64,000 bases of DNA from Mauremys mutica (taxonomy: Eukaryota; Chordata; Testudines; Geoemydidae): assembly GCF_020497125.1 (NCBI RefSeq), contig NC_059079.1:46883114-46947113 (forward strand), given 5' to 3'. A program made the translations under genes and the position numbers. Under the pieces are notes generated by a model that was not told the origin of the DNA, ran no database searches, and saw only the letters and a list, made by a program, of their open reading frames with translations. This document shows, piece by piece, positions 1-10,963 of this stretch (position 1 is the first letter of the stretch; each line of letters begins with the position of its first letter).

Positions 1-299
1 TTTCAGTGGAGCCAGTATTTTATCTCAGGTCTCTCTCCTACAGAGCCTACAAACACCAAAACTCCAGGGATACTGGCTGTGAGATAGACAAACCTATTCC
101 ACAGAAATGTCAGCCTGCTGTGGAAGGCAAAATATCAAAGAACAAACCGAAAACAATCCCAGTTCTACAGCTAAGAGTCATAGAACTTCTACAAACTGCT
201 GCCCCACACTCATCACAGCTCCTGATTCTTGCATCAGCTTGTAAATTAATTTGGATTAAGGTAAAGTGTGCATTTAAAGTGCAGTAACTCCACATAAAT
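1..299. other. Unassigned sequence at left edge
   Basis: I recognise neither a gene nor a repeat family here. Short open frames exist on both strands, but they begin at non-ATG codons and show no domain signature. Confidence 0.4.
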
Positions 300-625
300 A
301 ACTCTACATGTGGACAGTAGCAGATTAGTCACTGGGCCAACAGGGCCCATGCCCAGGGGCCCTTGCCAATTGGGGGGCCCCAGAAAAAGGGGGGCCCTGT
401 GCCCCAACCCACTTGGCGCTCCTGCTGGGGAGTGGGATTGGGGAGCAGGGGCTTGTCCCGCTCCAGCCCCCTCACCCGACCCCACTCCCCAGCAGGACCT
501 CTGGGCGGGTGGAGTGGGGCAAGCCCCCGTGCCCCGACCCCATTTTCCCAGCAGGAGCACCAGAGGTGTGTGGAGGAGGACTGCAGGTGGAAGTGGTGGG
601 GGAGTAGTTACAATCTGTAGCAAGT
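300..625. repeat. GC-rich interspersed repeat, probably a hAT-type MITE fragment
   Basis: This block is sharply richer in G and C than its surroundings. It is built of GGGGCCC/CCCCAC-like runs, several of which recur in inverted orientation across the block. That compositional island in AT-rich DNA suggests an inserted short element. I could not define the ends or a target duplication. The several overlapping open frames are by-products of the low stop-codon frequency in GC-rich sequence. Confidence 0.4.
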
Positions 626-1077
626 CCCTTGGACAGCTGTGGGTGTAGTAAGGAGAGATTTAGGATTGTTTTGAGAAGAGTAATATTGCCTGTATCCGTT
701 TATTGATGTGTACATCTAGCCTATAGGGCTTCTTTGTCCTTTCTCCCATACCAGCAATGTGTTGAGGAGTTCCTACTTCCTTCATCAAAGACAGGTGTGA
801 TGAAAATTGTAAGACAGACAATGCTAAAAGCTAAAGTCCAATCAGAACAGATAGATTGTAGACAACAAGAGTGCAATTCCTTCACATTAACCTACTCGTG
901 TTTCAATCCTGAACTGGGGGATCCATCTCCATGAATAAGACTAGTCCAATCTTTTTGTCAATTCAACCATTGGCTTCTCTGCTGCAACTTCCTAAAAGCA
1001 GCTGCTTACTGTCACCAGTAAGTGCTAATTAAAAGTAAACTTTTAAAAATAGAAAATCAACAATAACACATATATAT
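626..1077. other. Unassigned AT-rich sequence
   Basis: Nothing recognisable. A 66-codon open frame in it lacks any motif and looks like chance. Confidence 0.4.
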
Positions 1078-1153
1078 TGGGCCTGATTCCCAATTATGCT
1101 AAGGCCCACTCTGGAAGTATAAAGGGGTCTTAGTGTAATTGAGAATCAGACCT
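1078..1153. repeat. Short palindromic interspersed repeat
   Basis: The left end (GGGCCTGATTCCCAATTA) is nearly the reverse complement of the right end (TAATTGAGAATCAGACC), so the unit is an imperfect hairpin of about 75 bp. Similar units starting GGGCCAGAT or GGGCCTGAT recur in the window, for example near 6530, 8600, 17600, 51050, 57455 and 62095. This suggests a family of tiny inverted-repeat transposons. Confidence 0.55.
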
Positions 1154-2203
1154 ATTATTTTCCAGTATCCCTTCCCCCCCCATTTTGATTACAGAATTAC
1201 AGTCCATTCCCAATTATTAAATTAATTTCAATGTCAATTTAAAACAAATGATTTAATTACCTTTTCTTCTCCTGCATCAGAAATTGACTTCTATCTCAGA
1301 CTGTTCCAGCTCACAGGAACGTTTAATACAATTTCTTAAAATCTACCCTCCCCAAGTGTGTCAGCCTTTATGGCTTCTCAGCCTCACACTTATTTCAGCA
1401 TTGGATTTCTGGTGCCCAGTACCAAACCAGAACGAACTGTAATGTATGTGCCAGCAACGGCCATCCTTCTATTAGCCAGGTGAACAGCAGAGAGTTTTGA
1501 GCTGGTTCAATAGAGTTCACCACGGCAGCACTATAAAATAATTTACTAGTCCTAACAGTGCATTTAATATACATTATAAATAAAAAACAAATATACTTGT
1601 ACTTCTGTAAGTTGCCAGGTAAAAGTATTCCCAGTTACACAAACAAACAAAAAAACCAGTCTTTCCTGAGGACTAATTCAAAGCCTCACAACTTCAATGG
1701 GATTGATGCAGACCCTTATTGTGCAACATATTTTTACTATTGTCTCCTTTATTGTGTATGTCTTGTGCTTAGCATGTTGTGTGTGTGTGTATTTCACTGA
1801 TTTTTGTGCTGTATCACCTTGCCTTCTCTCATTGATTTGTTTGATTAGTGTTATTCGTGAGTCATTGTATTTCTTTAAGGTTAATAGATTAATGCCATAT
1901 AGTCCTATATTTTATAGACTGATGTTTATGAGCTAGGACATGATTAATAGCCAGTATATTACCTTTGTACACTATTTCTTGGTGACTGGAAAATACCTGT
2001 AAGATCACTCCTCTGTCATTATAGACTCTAATGATTGGGAGATGTGAGAGGAAATGAGGTGTAATAGAGAAAAAGACTAAGGATATATTTACACTGAAAA
2101 TATATATATATTAACTTGTTTCAGCTCTCTCAGTTTGAAATAGCTACAAAGACACAGCAACTTGGCTTTTAATGCAGGTTAAGAGCTCTAATTAAAGCCT
2201 AGT
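1154..2203. other. Unassigned AT-rich sequence
   Basis: I see no coding or RNA gene. A short TG run lies near 1780 and an AT run near 2100. Nothing else is structured. Confidence 0.4.
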
Positions 2204-2732
2204 TATAGATTCCAAGGCCAGAAGGGACCATTATGATAATCTAGTCTGACCTCTTGTATAACATAGGCCATAGACCTTCCCAAAAATAATTCCTAAAGAA
2301 ATTAGGAATTAGTAAAACATCCAATCTTGAATTAAATTTTTTCAGTGATGGAGAATCCATCATGACCCTTGATAAGTTGTTCCAAAACATATTTAGTCTC
2401 ACTGTTAAAAATGTACACCTTATTTCCAGTCTGAATTTGTCTAGTTTCAACTTCCGGTCATTGGATCATGCTCTACCTTTCTCTGCTAGATTGAAGAGCC
2501 CATTAATAAATACTTGTTCTCCATATAAGTATTTAGACTACAATCAAGTCATCCCTTAGCTTTCTCTTTGTTAAACTGAATAGCTTGAGCTGCCTGAGTT
2601 TATCGCTATATGACATATTTTTTAATCCTTTAATCATTCTCGTGGCTCTTCTCTAAACCCCTTTTCAATTTTTCAACATCCATCTTGAATTGTAGATGCC
2701 AGAACTGTATATGGTATGCGAGCAATGGTCAC

Positions 2733-2892
2733 TGAATACAGAGGTAAAATACTTTCTCCACTCCAATTTGAGATTCCCCTGTTTATGCATCCAAGGATCG
2801 CATTAGCCCTCTTGAATACAGATGTAAAATACTTTCTCCACTCCAATTTGAGATTCCCCTGTTTATGCATCCAAGGATCGCATTAGCCCTCT
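2733..2892. repeat. 80-bp direct tandem duplication inside CR1
   Basis: Two adjacent copies of an 80-bp block (about 2733-2812 and 2813-2892) differ at only a few positions, including AGAGGT versus AGATGT near the start. CR1 elements normally have this segment once, so the duplication arose in this copy, probably by slippage or unequal exchange after insertion. Confidence 0.85.
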
Positions 2893-3415
2893 TGAACACA
2901 GTGGCGCTCAGGGAGCTCATGTTCCACTGATTATTCATCATGGCCTCCAAACCTTTTTCAGAGTCACTGCTTCCCAAAATAGAGTCCCCCCAGTATGGCC
3001 TTTAAGTATGGCCTATATTATTTGTCCCTTAATGTATACATTTACATTTAGTGATATTAATGACACATATTGTCTGCTTGTGCCCAGCTTACAAAGCTCT
3101 GTACCATTAACCTGTCCTCTTCATTATTTACCACTCCCTCAATTTTGGAGTTCTGAAAACTTTATCTGTGATGGTTTTATGTTTTCATCCAGCTCATTGG
3201 TAAAAATGTTAAACAGTGCAGGGCCAAGAACTGATCCCTGCAGGACCCCACAAGAAAAATACCCATTTGATGATGATGAGTCCCAGTTTACAGTTACATT
3301 TTGGGATCCATCAATTAGCTTTCAATCCATTTAGTGGATGCCATGTTAACTTCATGTTGTTCCAAGTGTTTTAAATCAAAATATCATGTGGTATTAACTC
3401 ACATGTGGTATAGAA

Positions 3416-3615
3416 GTCTGAGGCCTGTTCTATGCATAACATTAGGTGAAGCTCGCTACATTGCTCAGAGGTGGGAAAGGTTTACACTCCTAAGAGATGT
3501 AGTTAAATTGACCTAAGCCCCAGTATAGACAGTGGTAGGTTGATGGAAGAATCTCAGAGAAGTGAATTTATTACAGCAATGGAAGAATCCCTTCTGCCAC
3601 TCTATGTGTCTATAT
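3416..3615. mobile_element. PIF/Harbinger-type MITE inserted in CR1
   Basis: The CR1 match stops after GAAGTC at about 3415 and resumes with AAGTGTCTTACATCAAC at about 3613. The intervening ~195 bp starts GGCCTGTTCTATGC and ends GTGTCTATATACCC, degenerate versions of the GGCCTGGTCTACAC-type ends seen in Harbinger relatives here. The flanking triplets are TGA and TAA, compatible with the TWA target duplication of PIF/Harbinger elements. It contains no coding sequence. Confidence 0.6.
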
Positions 3616-3840
3616 ACCCTAAGTGTCTTACATCAACGCTTCTACCTTTATCAATCAAACTTGTAATCTCATGAAAAAAAGATATCAAATTAGTTTGACA
3701 GAATCTATTTTCCATAAACCCATGTTGATGGCTGTTAATTGTATTACCCGCTTTATTTGTCAATATGAGGACTAATATAGAATTTCCCCTATTCCTTACT
3801 GTCATTTGGTGGTCTGTAGCAGACACCAACTAATAACCCC

Positions 3841-4200
3841 ATATTATGCTTTATCTGTTAGGACACTGATCCATAAGGATTCAAGATCATTTTCTTCTGA
3901 GCTATCAGTGACTCAGAAAGAAGTAATGCCATTCTTGACATAAAGTCCCCCTCCCCTTTTCACATTTGATTCTTCCTAATTAAGTTACTGCCATTGATTT
4001 TAACATTCCAATCATGGGAAATACCCATGTTTCAATAATCCCAACAAGATCAAATCTGCACTCATCAATGAGCATTTCCAGTTCTGTTTGTTACACAGAT
4101 TCCTAGCATTGGTGAATAGGCAATACAAGAATTTCTTCTCTTCATGTCCTTTGATTCCTTGATTAATTTTGTTTTCAACATCTCAATTTTGTGCTAACAG
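3841..4200. repeat. Probable LINE-derived tract (5' continuation of CR1 or another LINE)
   Basis: The sequence runs on directly from the CR1 match and has the look of an antisense LINE segment, for example the phrase near 4040-4110 about catching ATCAATGAGCATTTCCAG. I cannot assign it to a clade. Multiple stops on both strands exclude a working protein. Confidence 0.35.
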
Positions 4201-4342
4201 AGGAGCCTGACACTGAACTCAAGTTGCTAACCCAAGTGAATAGCTGAGTTGCTGTGTCTTCACTGCTATTATAACCCAAATTAGCTACCTGCTGTAGCTA
4301 ACCTAAGTTAAAAACACACACCTTTTCTGTAGTGTAGATATA
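4201..4342. repeat. Possible MITE remnant
   Basis: The segment ends with a GTAGTGTAGATATACACTG-like motif of the kind found at Harbinger-type ends. It holds an internal near-repeat of GAGTTGCTGTGTCTTCACTGC. The left end is not clear. Confidence 0.35.
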
Positions 4343-4346
4343 CACT

Positions 4347-4625
4347 GAGGGTATGTGTACCTTGCAATTAGACACCTGCTGCTGGCCCATGACAGCTCAC
4401 TCAGGCTCAGGCTATGGAGGCATTTAAGTACAGTGTAGACATTCCAGCTCCTGCAGCCCAAACTCTGGGAACCTCTCACCTTGCAGGGTCCTAGAGCCCG
4501 GGCTTCAATCTAAGCTTGGATGTTTACACTGCAATTAAACAGCCCCACAGCCCCACGCCAGCCCGAGTCAGCTGGCACAGGCCAGCCATGTGTGTTTAAT
4601 TGCAGTGTAGACGTACTCTGAGAGT
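4347..4625. mobile_element. Foldback MITE, Harbinger-like
   Basis: The ends are inverted: GGGTATGTGTACCTTGCAATTA at the left, and TAATTGCAGTGTAGACGTACTC at the right, which is the complement of the same motif. Arms of about 100 bp repeat phrases such as CAGCTGGCACAGGCCAGCC and its complement, so the unit folds back on itself. TGA flanks both sides, compatible with a 3-bp PIF/Harbinger target duplication. It does not code for protein and must have been mobilised by a transposase from elsewhere. The superfamily is inferred from the ends and the 3-bp duplication. Confidence 0.7.
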
Positions 4626-4629
4626 GAAT

Positions 4630-4812
4630 TTCTTGATTCTGTTCCTGTCTCCATTATTTTCCTGTATCAATTTGGGCAGATAATCTAAACTCTCTGCCTT
4701 ATCTTCCTTGTTTGTAAAATGCAGATAATGATGATAATTGCCTAATTCACAAGGGCATTGTGAAGTTGAACCATTAAATATTTGTAAAATGCTTTTGAGA
4801 TCTTAAAAAGTG
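4630..4812 (+). repeat. 3' part of a tRNA-derived SINE
   Basis: The phrases TTTGTAAAATGCAGATAATGATGATAATTGCC, shortened here to its recognisable core GTAAAATGCAGATAATG, and then TTTGTAAAATGCTTTTGAGAT are the typical central and tail parts of the reptile Pol III SINE that also occurs near 22000 and 25410. The tRNA-like head is absent or decayed. Confidence 0.6.
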
Positions 4813-5854
4813 CAACTTTTATATCCTATTATTTTTAATTATGTTCATCTTTCACCATGATAGAAATCTGTCATGAAAATTGGGGGGAAAAAAGACTTTT
4901 ACAGAAAACATTGAATTAGATAGCATTGTGATGTTCTTCCTAAATGGCAGGGCTGAGTTAAAGATGCTGCTTTCTTTGATTCACAATTTAATGTTTTTAA
5001 AGATATGTTTCATCATTAATATTTTACTACACACTGTGGTCTCAATTCCTTTGTTTGTAATATGTTTCAGTTTAAGCTCTTCTGCTTCATTTTGACAGAC
5101 ATTTCATTTTGAACTGTCAGTCTTCTATTTTAGTGATATGACATGAAAGGTTTCATTCTTGAAATGAAATTAATTTTCCATCATAATAGAGACTTCAAAG
5201 ACCTGGGATGAAATTATATTTTCATATCATCATAATAGGGTTTCCATAAATTTTAATTGTAAAATATTGCTAACTTTAGACTACTGGCATGTAATTCATT
5301 CCTAGTGTCAATGTTATATCAGGTAAAAGTATGATTTAGTGGACATGTGTCCATATCACAAATGGACCACTAGATTTGGTCAGTTTAGTAATGGCTACTC
5401 AGGTGAGGCACACATCTGCAATGAATTTACAACACTTCAGAAACAAGATACATTAGCAGAGTTAAGTGCAGAAAAATTACACAGCAATTTCCTCTATTAT
5501 ACCAAGTAATCAATGCAATCTCACTACGACATTAAGCACCAGTAAAAAATGTTTAAAGGGTGAAAGGCTTCACATTGAGAAGCAATTCTATTGAAAAGTC
5601 ACACCTGTTTTGAGTGTGTAATGCAACTTAAGTGGTGCACGGGCCTTTTGCTGGCTCTGTGCCAAGAGCTGAATGTTATCCTTGGAAAAAAGGGTGAAGG
5701 TGGCAGCTTCAGTCTCTTTATGAAGTATGTGCACCAGGGAAAGGGGAAGGAGCCAAACACTCCAGGAAATGAATAGTGGCCACAACAAAAACTTGGCACT
5801 GTACTGGTGCCAAGACTTCTTGTGGCTTGTTGGAAACTCATGTAGGGTCACCAT
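4813..5854. other. Unassigned AT-rich sequence
   Basis: No gene or clear repeat. Open frames near 5590-5850 on both strands are chance openings in a slightly GC-richer patch and lack any domain. Confidence 0.4.
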
Positions 5855-6012
5855 TTTAAAGACAATTAGGCACCTAAAGATGCAGATAGGTGCCTAGTGG
5901 ACATTTTGAAAGTGCCTAAATGGGAGCTATATGCCCAGGTGCTTTTGAAAATCCCACTGGATACCAATCTGAATATTTAGATACCTAAGTACCATTTAAA
6001 AACTTGCCCTCT
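5855..6012. repeat. Palindromic MITE of the AGGCACCTAA type
   Basis: Repeated AGGCACCTAA/TTAGGTGCCTA motifs occur in both orientations with TTTTGAAAATCCCACTGG between them. This is the same family as the tracts near 20860, 23090, 40380 and 42825. The unit is non-coding and forms an imperfect hairpin. Confidence 0.55.
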
Positions 6013-6529
6013 AGGCCTGGGTTCAACATACATTTGCAACTTAAGCACATATTTACATATAACTTTAAATACCTTGAAGTCAACTAAAACATGCTAAAAG
6101 TTAAATATGCCTGTAAGTGTTTTCCTAGAGTGAAAGTTTCCTAAATTTCCTGTGCCACAAAAAGCAATCTTTGCTTGTAAATTCCATCCCCTTATCCCAT
6201 CCCTTGTCTATCATATCTATTTAAATTGTCAGCTCTTCAGATCCGGGACTGTCACTTACTTTGTGTTTGTATTGTGCCTAATGTAGTGATAATGCTGATA
6301 ATGGCTGGAGTACAAACAATAATACAGAAAGAGAGAGATTTTGGAGGTAATAGTGTCAAGTGGCGGGGAAGGGAGACAATCGGCTAGTCCTTCCATCTTA
6401 CTATGAATAAACTCCCTTATTCATGTGAGTAAGGGTTGAACAACTCACCCCTATCAGTATTTCAACTAGGGACAGAATTGTGAGCCTTATTTACATTTCT
6501 GTAGTGTCTATACATGTTTACTAGATTAT

Positions 6530-6660
6530 GGTCCAGTTTCTGATATGCTCACTTTGAGTAGCATCTTACTCTACAACTGATCCCACTGGCTTCAATGGGA
6601 CTACTCAAGGAATAAGGTAGCAAGGAACATGAGTACCTGTAGTTATGTCAGAATCTGGCC
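6530..6660. repeat. Short palindromic repeat
   Basis: It runs from GGTCCAGTTTCTGATATG to CAGAATCTGGCCC, with a central GGCTTCAATGGGACTACTC. The ends are imperfect inverted copies of one another, as in the unit at 1078. Confidence 0.45.
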
Positions 6661-7285
6661 CTGTATTGTTCACCTTGATCAATCGGTCCTTCAGTTCTTG
6701 TATAGATTGCGCCAATCACAACACGTCTTCCACTCTTTTTGTATCCTGGCCTTCCTTCTCCATGTGTGGCCATGTCTTTTCAGGATAAAATCTTCCCATC
6801 TCTTTGGAGGTCAGCTGAGTGGTCATTTCAGTTCCCGTGGGTACCACTTGGCAACAGGTGCAGTCCATCATTTGTCAGTGAGCCTCTTTATATGCCTGGC
6901 CTATCGCATTTTACTATGTCCACTCTTAACGATGACATCCTGAACTCCACTCTGCCGTCTGATCACTTCACTGGGGACTCAGTCATGGATTGAAATTCCC
7001 AGAATTCTTCTTTCCATCGCCCTCTCCATGACAGACAGTTGCTGCTCTTCTGTCTTCAGCAGTGCCAATGTTTTGCTGCCATACAACATTGTTGGCAGTA
7101 CTGTTAAGTTGAAGAGGCTTTGCGTGTTGCCTTGTTGATTTTTCCTGGGAGGACATCCTTGATAGAACTGAATGCACACCAATCTTCTTTATTTCTTTGT
7201 GAGAGTTCACTTTCCTGATCATGGTGCATGTTAATTTTGTGGCCCAAATAGACATGTTGTTAGCTGAGAATATCTCCATTATTGA
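6661..7285 (-). pseudogene. Degraded non-LTR retrotransposon reverse transcriptase, C-terminal part
   Basis: On the minus strand a 67-codon frame (7182-6979) contains the motif series LPTMLYGSKTLALLKTEEQQ followed by SVMERAMERRILGIS. That pattern (a Tyr-Gly-Ser-x-Thr block followed by an Ala-Met-Glu-Arg-Arg block) is typical of the segment C-terminal to the reverse-transcriptase palm in RTE-like and related LINEs. An overlapping frame reads the continuation after a frameshift, and no palm motif is present. It is a dead fragment, probably truncated and old. The clade is inferred from the motif only. Confidence 0.6.
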
Positions 7286-8575
7286 GATAGAAAAAGCACC
7301 AGCATTAGAAAAGTAAATGTGCTACAGGTCTAGAATTGCATTTGTTTTGTATGTATGTACATACTTGGAAATTATCCAGTTAAAAAAACCAAAACACTAT
7401 TCTAATCAAGGGTAACTTTTAAGTATAATATTGCTTGCCATAATTCAGACAAGCCTTTGTGTATCTTTTTCCACAGATTAATTTTATAGGCAATATATTA
7501 ATTTCATATTTCTGATGACAGAATGGGTGACACTAGTTTGCTGTTTATCAGCATCAGTCTGCTAAAAGTTGTGTTTTGTGCTATGTGAGAAGAATATCCA
7601 GTAAAATGTGCTTTAAATTAATGGCAGTGGTACTATATTAAATTTTAATATCACTCATCCGAGTTTAGTGACATACAAAGTATAATTCATATTTTATGCT
7701 TAGCATTACATTTATAGAGATGCTTTCTGACTGGAGGAACTAGCATCTTAGATATTTTATTGCACTTAAAGTGAGAGTGATCATTTTGAATAAGGCTGTG
7801 GATATGCTATCAGTTTTAAAATTCATTATATTGTTTTTAGTGTTACTTTTCTTATCTGATAATTACACGCTGTACATTAAATTCCCCTGGAAATGTCAAT
7901 TGGATATTTCATTCTATCTGAAACTGTTGTATAGTGTTGTTGTTATTTTAAATTGAAGTGCATTTGTAAGATATTTCTCTTTCTAGATATACGCTTACAA
8001 TATTGTTGTAGACAAGACAGCCAAGAAAATATAAATAATACATTTATCTAAGTGCCAGACCTGCAGGGGTCCAAATGGGACCTTCTGCTACCCTGGCACT
8101 TTGTTAAAAAATAACAGTATTGCTTCAATACCTTTTCTCTTGTGTAGGGTTTAATCAAATGACAAAATGTGACCGTGTTCATGTACATGCATGGATTTAT
8201 TGACTAGCCCTGCTTTCACTAAATGCTGTGAAATATCAGCATTGATCATAATTTTACACTATAGTGAATATCACTCACTTGAAATGATACTGAGCCCAAA
8301 ATCATACCTTGGGTAACACAACTAAATTCAACGGAACTGCATTAGAGGGGAATTTGGCTCAATACAAAAATTCATTTCAAACATGTTTCCCACCCTGGTT
8401 ACATTACTGTGGGGGTAATTAAATAGACTATCTGGGTAACTGCTTGGGTACAAGTTCTCATGAACAGAGAAGACTTTATTCTCTCTCACTGTATGGTGCC
8501 AAAGGAACATTGATATGTGCTATTGGACAGGGCCAAATGAGCCATAGACTAATTCTTAGATAATTGATAGAAATG
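7286..8575. other. Unassigned AT-rich sequence
   Basis: No recognisable gene or repeat. The short hydrophobic open frame at 7771-7956 follows from T-rich composition. Confidence 0.4.
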
Positions 8576-8589
8576 TCTTAACATGGTAG

Positions 8590-8720
8590 TAAATGGGCTT
8601 GATCCTGCAAATACTTATGCAAATATTTCGAGTAGCCTCACTGAAATGATTGTATTCAATGAGACTACTCACGCTTATAAAGCTAAGCACACATTAAGTC
8701 TTACAAGGACAGGGTCATAT
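8590..8720. repeat. Short palindromic repeat of the TGATCCTGCAAA type
   Basis: It starts GGGCTTGATCCTGCAAATAC and ends TTACAAGGACAGGGTCATA, with a central CAATGAGACTACTCA that matches GAGTAGCCTCACTGAAATG in inverted orientation. It is an imperfect hairpin of the family seen at 57455 and 62095. Confidence 0.5.
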
Positions 8721-9990
8721 TTATATTAAGCTTGCTGTTCTCCACACCAACTTCCGTCTTTTCAAGCTGTTACCAATGACATGTGGCATTTGATTCTGGA
8801 AGGGACATTCTTAATTTGAAAACTATTCAGAGGGTATAATTTCAGCTTGCTTCTTTCTCTGACACATGCAACTTTATCACCCATGTCTGGATCCTGCAAA
8901 CACATGGAAGCGTAGCTTTACTGCTACAAGTCATCCCATTGGTTTCACATCAAAGACAACGGAGCTGCATCAGGGATTGTGTAACTTCCATAAGTGCCTT
9001 TTCTTAGGTGACGGGCATCAGAAAGTATTGGATGGAAAAATAGAGAAACAGCTAAATATGTCACTCATATTCAGCCATTTTTCAGAGATTAAAGGGCAAG
9101 ATTTGGCTCTTTTAGTTGGAGTTAGATTTTGAAAAGCAGGTAGGCATCACATACTAACAAAGATGTTTCCTGACAGACTGCGGAATTGAAACATTCCTCT
9201 AATAAAGAGCTACAGTAACATTAGACATACAGTCTTACTGGCCTTTGGTGAGATAAGAGGATATCAAGGGTTTTACTAAGTACTAAATAAATCATTTACC
9301 AGTGTGTAAAACCAATCTTTATTTTTTTAAAAGGTTAACTTTTAAGTGCATCATTTATTTAATGGTCAGACCACCACTTCAGAGTCTTCTACTCCCTGTA
9401 ACACCACTGTAACCACAAGTTCTTTTATTTTATCACTCCTTCTAATTGACAGCTTTGGAGTGGATCCAGAGGTTCGCAACATAAAATAAGTGTTCTTTAT
9501 TTTTAAATTATAATTGCTTCATCAGTGCCAGTTGAGGGACTTTCTCTATCATTAGAACATTCTTTTCACCAGGAGCCTTTTTGTTCTCAGCTCTATATGG
9601 AGGAACATTTAGTTAATCATAGCAATAGCAGTTATAAATAGCTTGCTTATAAAGGCTTTCATTGCCTCAGGCATCAATGTTGTATTCTCTGTATATTGTC
9701 CAGTTAGCTACTAAAGGAAAGGTTATCATCATTCCCTCTACATATCCACACCTTATCCTCAAAATCAAAGCAAACACAACATTTTTGGGTTTTTGCCTGT
9801 TACCCTTATTTCTAATTGATCGGCTCATACTCTGATTCTGTGCCTGTGGAACTCTTCCCTGTCTACACTAGTGATCCATTCTCATCTGTCTCTCAGGATA
9901 TTAAAAGTACTTTTAATATTAATGTATTTTCACTTTAACTCCTCACTGCTCTACCAAAGAGTCTATCTGGTTCAAAATCAAAGATTGCTC
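8721..9990. other. Unassigned AT-rich sequence
   Basis: Nothing recognisable. An 88-codon frame at 8866-9132 has no motif. Confidence 0.4.
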
Positions 9991-10694
9991 AACATAAAAT
10001 GAGAAAAGTCAAAGTGTTGTCATGTTGTCTGGAGTGGCTCACGACTGAGAGTGCCCATCTCAGGAAAGATTGTAAAAAAAAAGAGCAGACTCCCCAAACT
10101 GGTATGTTCTATAATTATATTTCACCAACCCACTAACAAATATGCATTCCGGATCACTATCTCAGTCTTACCATGGAGTCACAGACAGTCCCCTTAGGAT
10201 GTCCTCCATCTTGCCACCCAGACAAGCTGGATTTAGTGAAAAGTGGTCACTTAGACCAAAAATCAGAAAGTATTCTGTTTGCTTCCATTCCCACGAGACC
10301 AGTCTTTTGCTCCAGGTCAGTTGGTACCCTAGATCTTACATGAAAGGCAACACCGAAGCCAATCTTGTAATAAGATATTTAACATTTTATTAACTAGGAA
10401 AAAGAAATGAGGGAGTTCTTTACAGGTTAAAGCAAGCAAACCTATACACACAAATTGTAAGAGTGACAGAGCTGTAGCGGTCGGTCAATTCAAAATATCT
10501 TTTAGGGCAAACACAGGATAAGCCTGGGAGATCTCTTGCTTCAGTTTAGCATCTCTGTCCCTGTGAGAGTTCAAACAGCAAAGAGATGAAAAATCCTATT
10601 GTGACCCTATTTTATCTTTTTCATTTAGTCTTCCAGAGTATGCTCACACAGCAACATAAGCCCAGGCTTGAGCTGCTTAGTGCCTGCTCCACTC
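9991..10694. repeat. Probable LTR-retroelement-derived repeat
   Basis: This moderately GC-rich tract includes a TTTATTAACTAGGAAAAAGAAATGAGGG-like phrase (core TTATTAACTAGGAAAAAG, 10387-10404), with TTTATT giving an antisense AATAAA. I recognise it as interspersed-repeat sequence. Its ends and superfamily are not determined. The Harbinger element at 10698 sits immediately after it. Confidence 0.4.
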
Positions 10695-10697
10695 TCT
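10695..10697. repeat. Candidate 3-bp target duplication of the Harbinger element, left copy
   Basis: TCT precedes the left end, and TCT follows the right end at 14931-14933. PIF/Harbinger elements make 3-bp duplications, usually TWA, so TCT is atypical. The exact boundary could shift by one base. Confidence 0.45.
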
Positions 10698-10963
10698 AGC
10701 CTGGTCTACACTAGGCGTTTAAATCGGTTTTAGGAGCGTAAATCCGATTTAACGCCACAACCGTCCACACTAGGAGGCACCTTATATCGATTTTAATGGC
10801 TCTTTAAATCGGTTTCTGTACTCCTGCCCGACGAGAGGAGTAGCGCTAATATCGGTATTAACATATCGGAATAGGGTTAGTGTGGCCGCAATCGACGGTA
10901 TTGGCCTCCGGGCGGTATCCCACAGTGCACCACTGACCGCTCTGGACAGCATTCTCAACTCGG
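10698..10963 (+). promoter_or_regulatory. Harbinger left subterminal region, likely promoter and transposase-binding sites
   Basis: At least five copies of an A/T-ATCGGTTT/AAACCGAT-like word lie here, for example at 10721-10730, 10741-10750 (inverted), 10784-10793, 10805-10814 and 10850-10857. CCCACAGTGCA at about 10919-10929 recurs in direct orientation at 14769-14779, near the other end. Repeated subterminal words of this kind are the usual binding sites of Harbinger Myb-like proteins or transposases, and the tract also has to contain the promoter of the Myb-like gene. Binding is inferred. Confidence 0.5.

Larger units (their letters stand above)
2204..3840 (-). mobile_element. CR1 LINE 3' region, antisense, interrupted and degraded
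   Basis: The plus strand starts with the characteristic complement of a CR1 3' end (AGGCCAGAAGGGACCAT, then ATCTAGTCTGACCTCTTGTA). It continues through the long antisense tract that in CR1 elements covers the 3' UTR and the end of ORF2, and a second such 3' end occurs at 63746. The element therefore lies on the minus strand with its 3' terminus at about 2204. Reading is broken by stops in all frames, so no reverse-transcriptase protein remains. It carries an internal 80-bp tandem duplication (2733-2892) and is split by a MITE at about 3419-3612. The CR1 match resumes at about 3613. Family assignment is from recognised sequence, not alignment. Confidence 0.85.

Noticed and set aside
300..650. 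Overlapping open frames of 64-125 codons on both strands
   Set aside because: They lie in a GC-rich repeat with few stops, have Pro/Gly-rich low-complexity translations and no motif.
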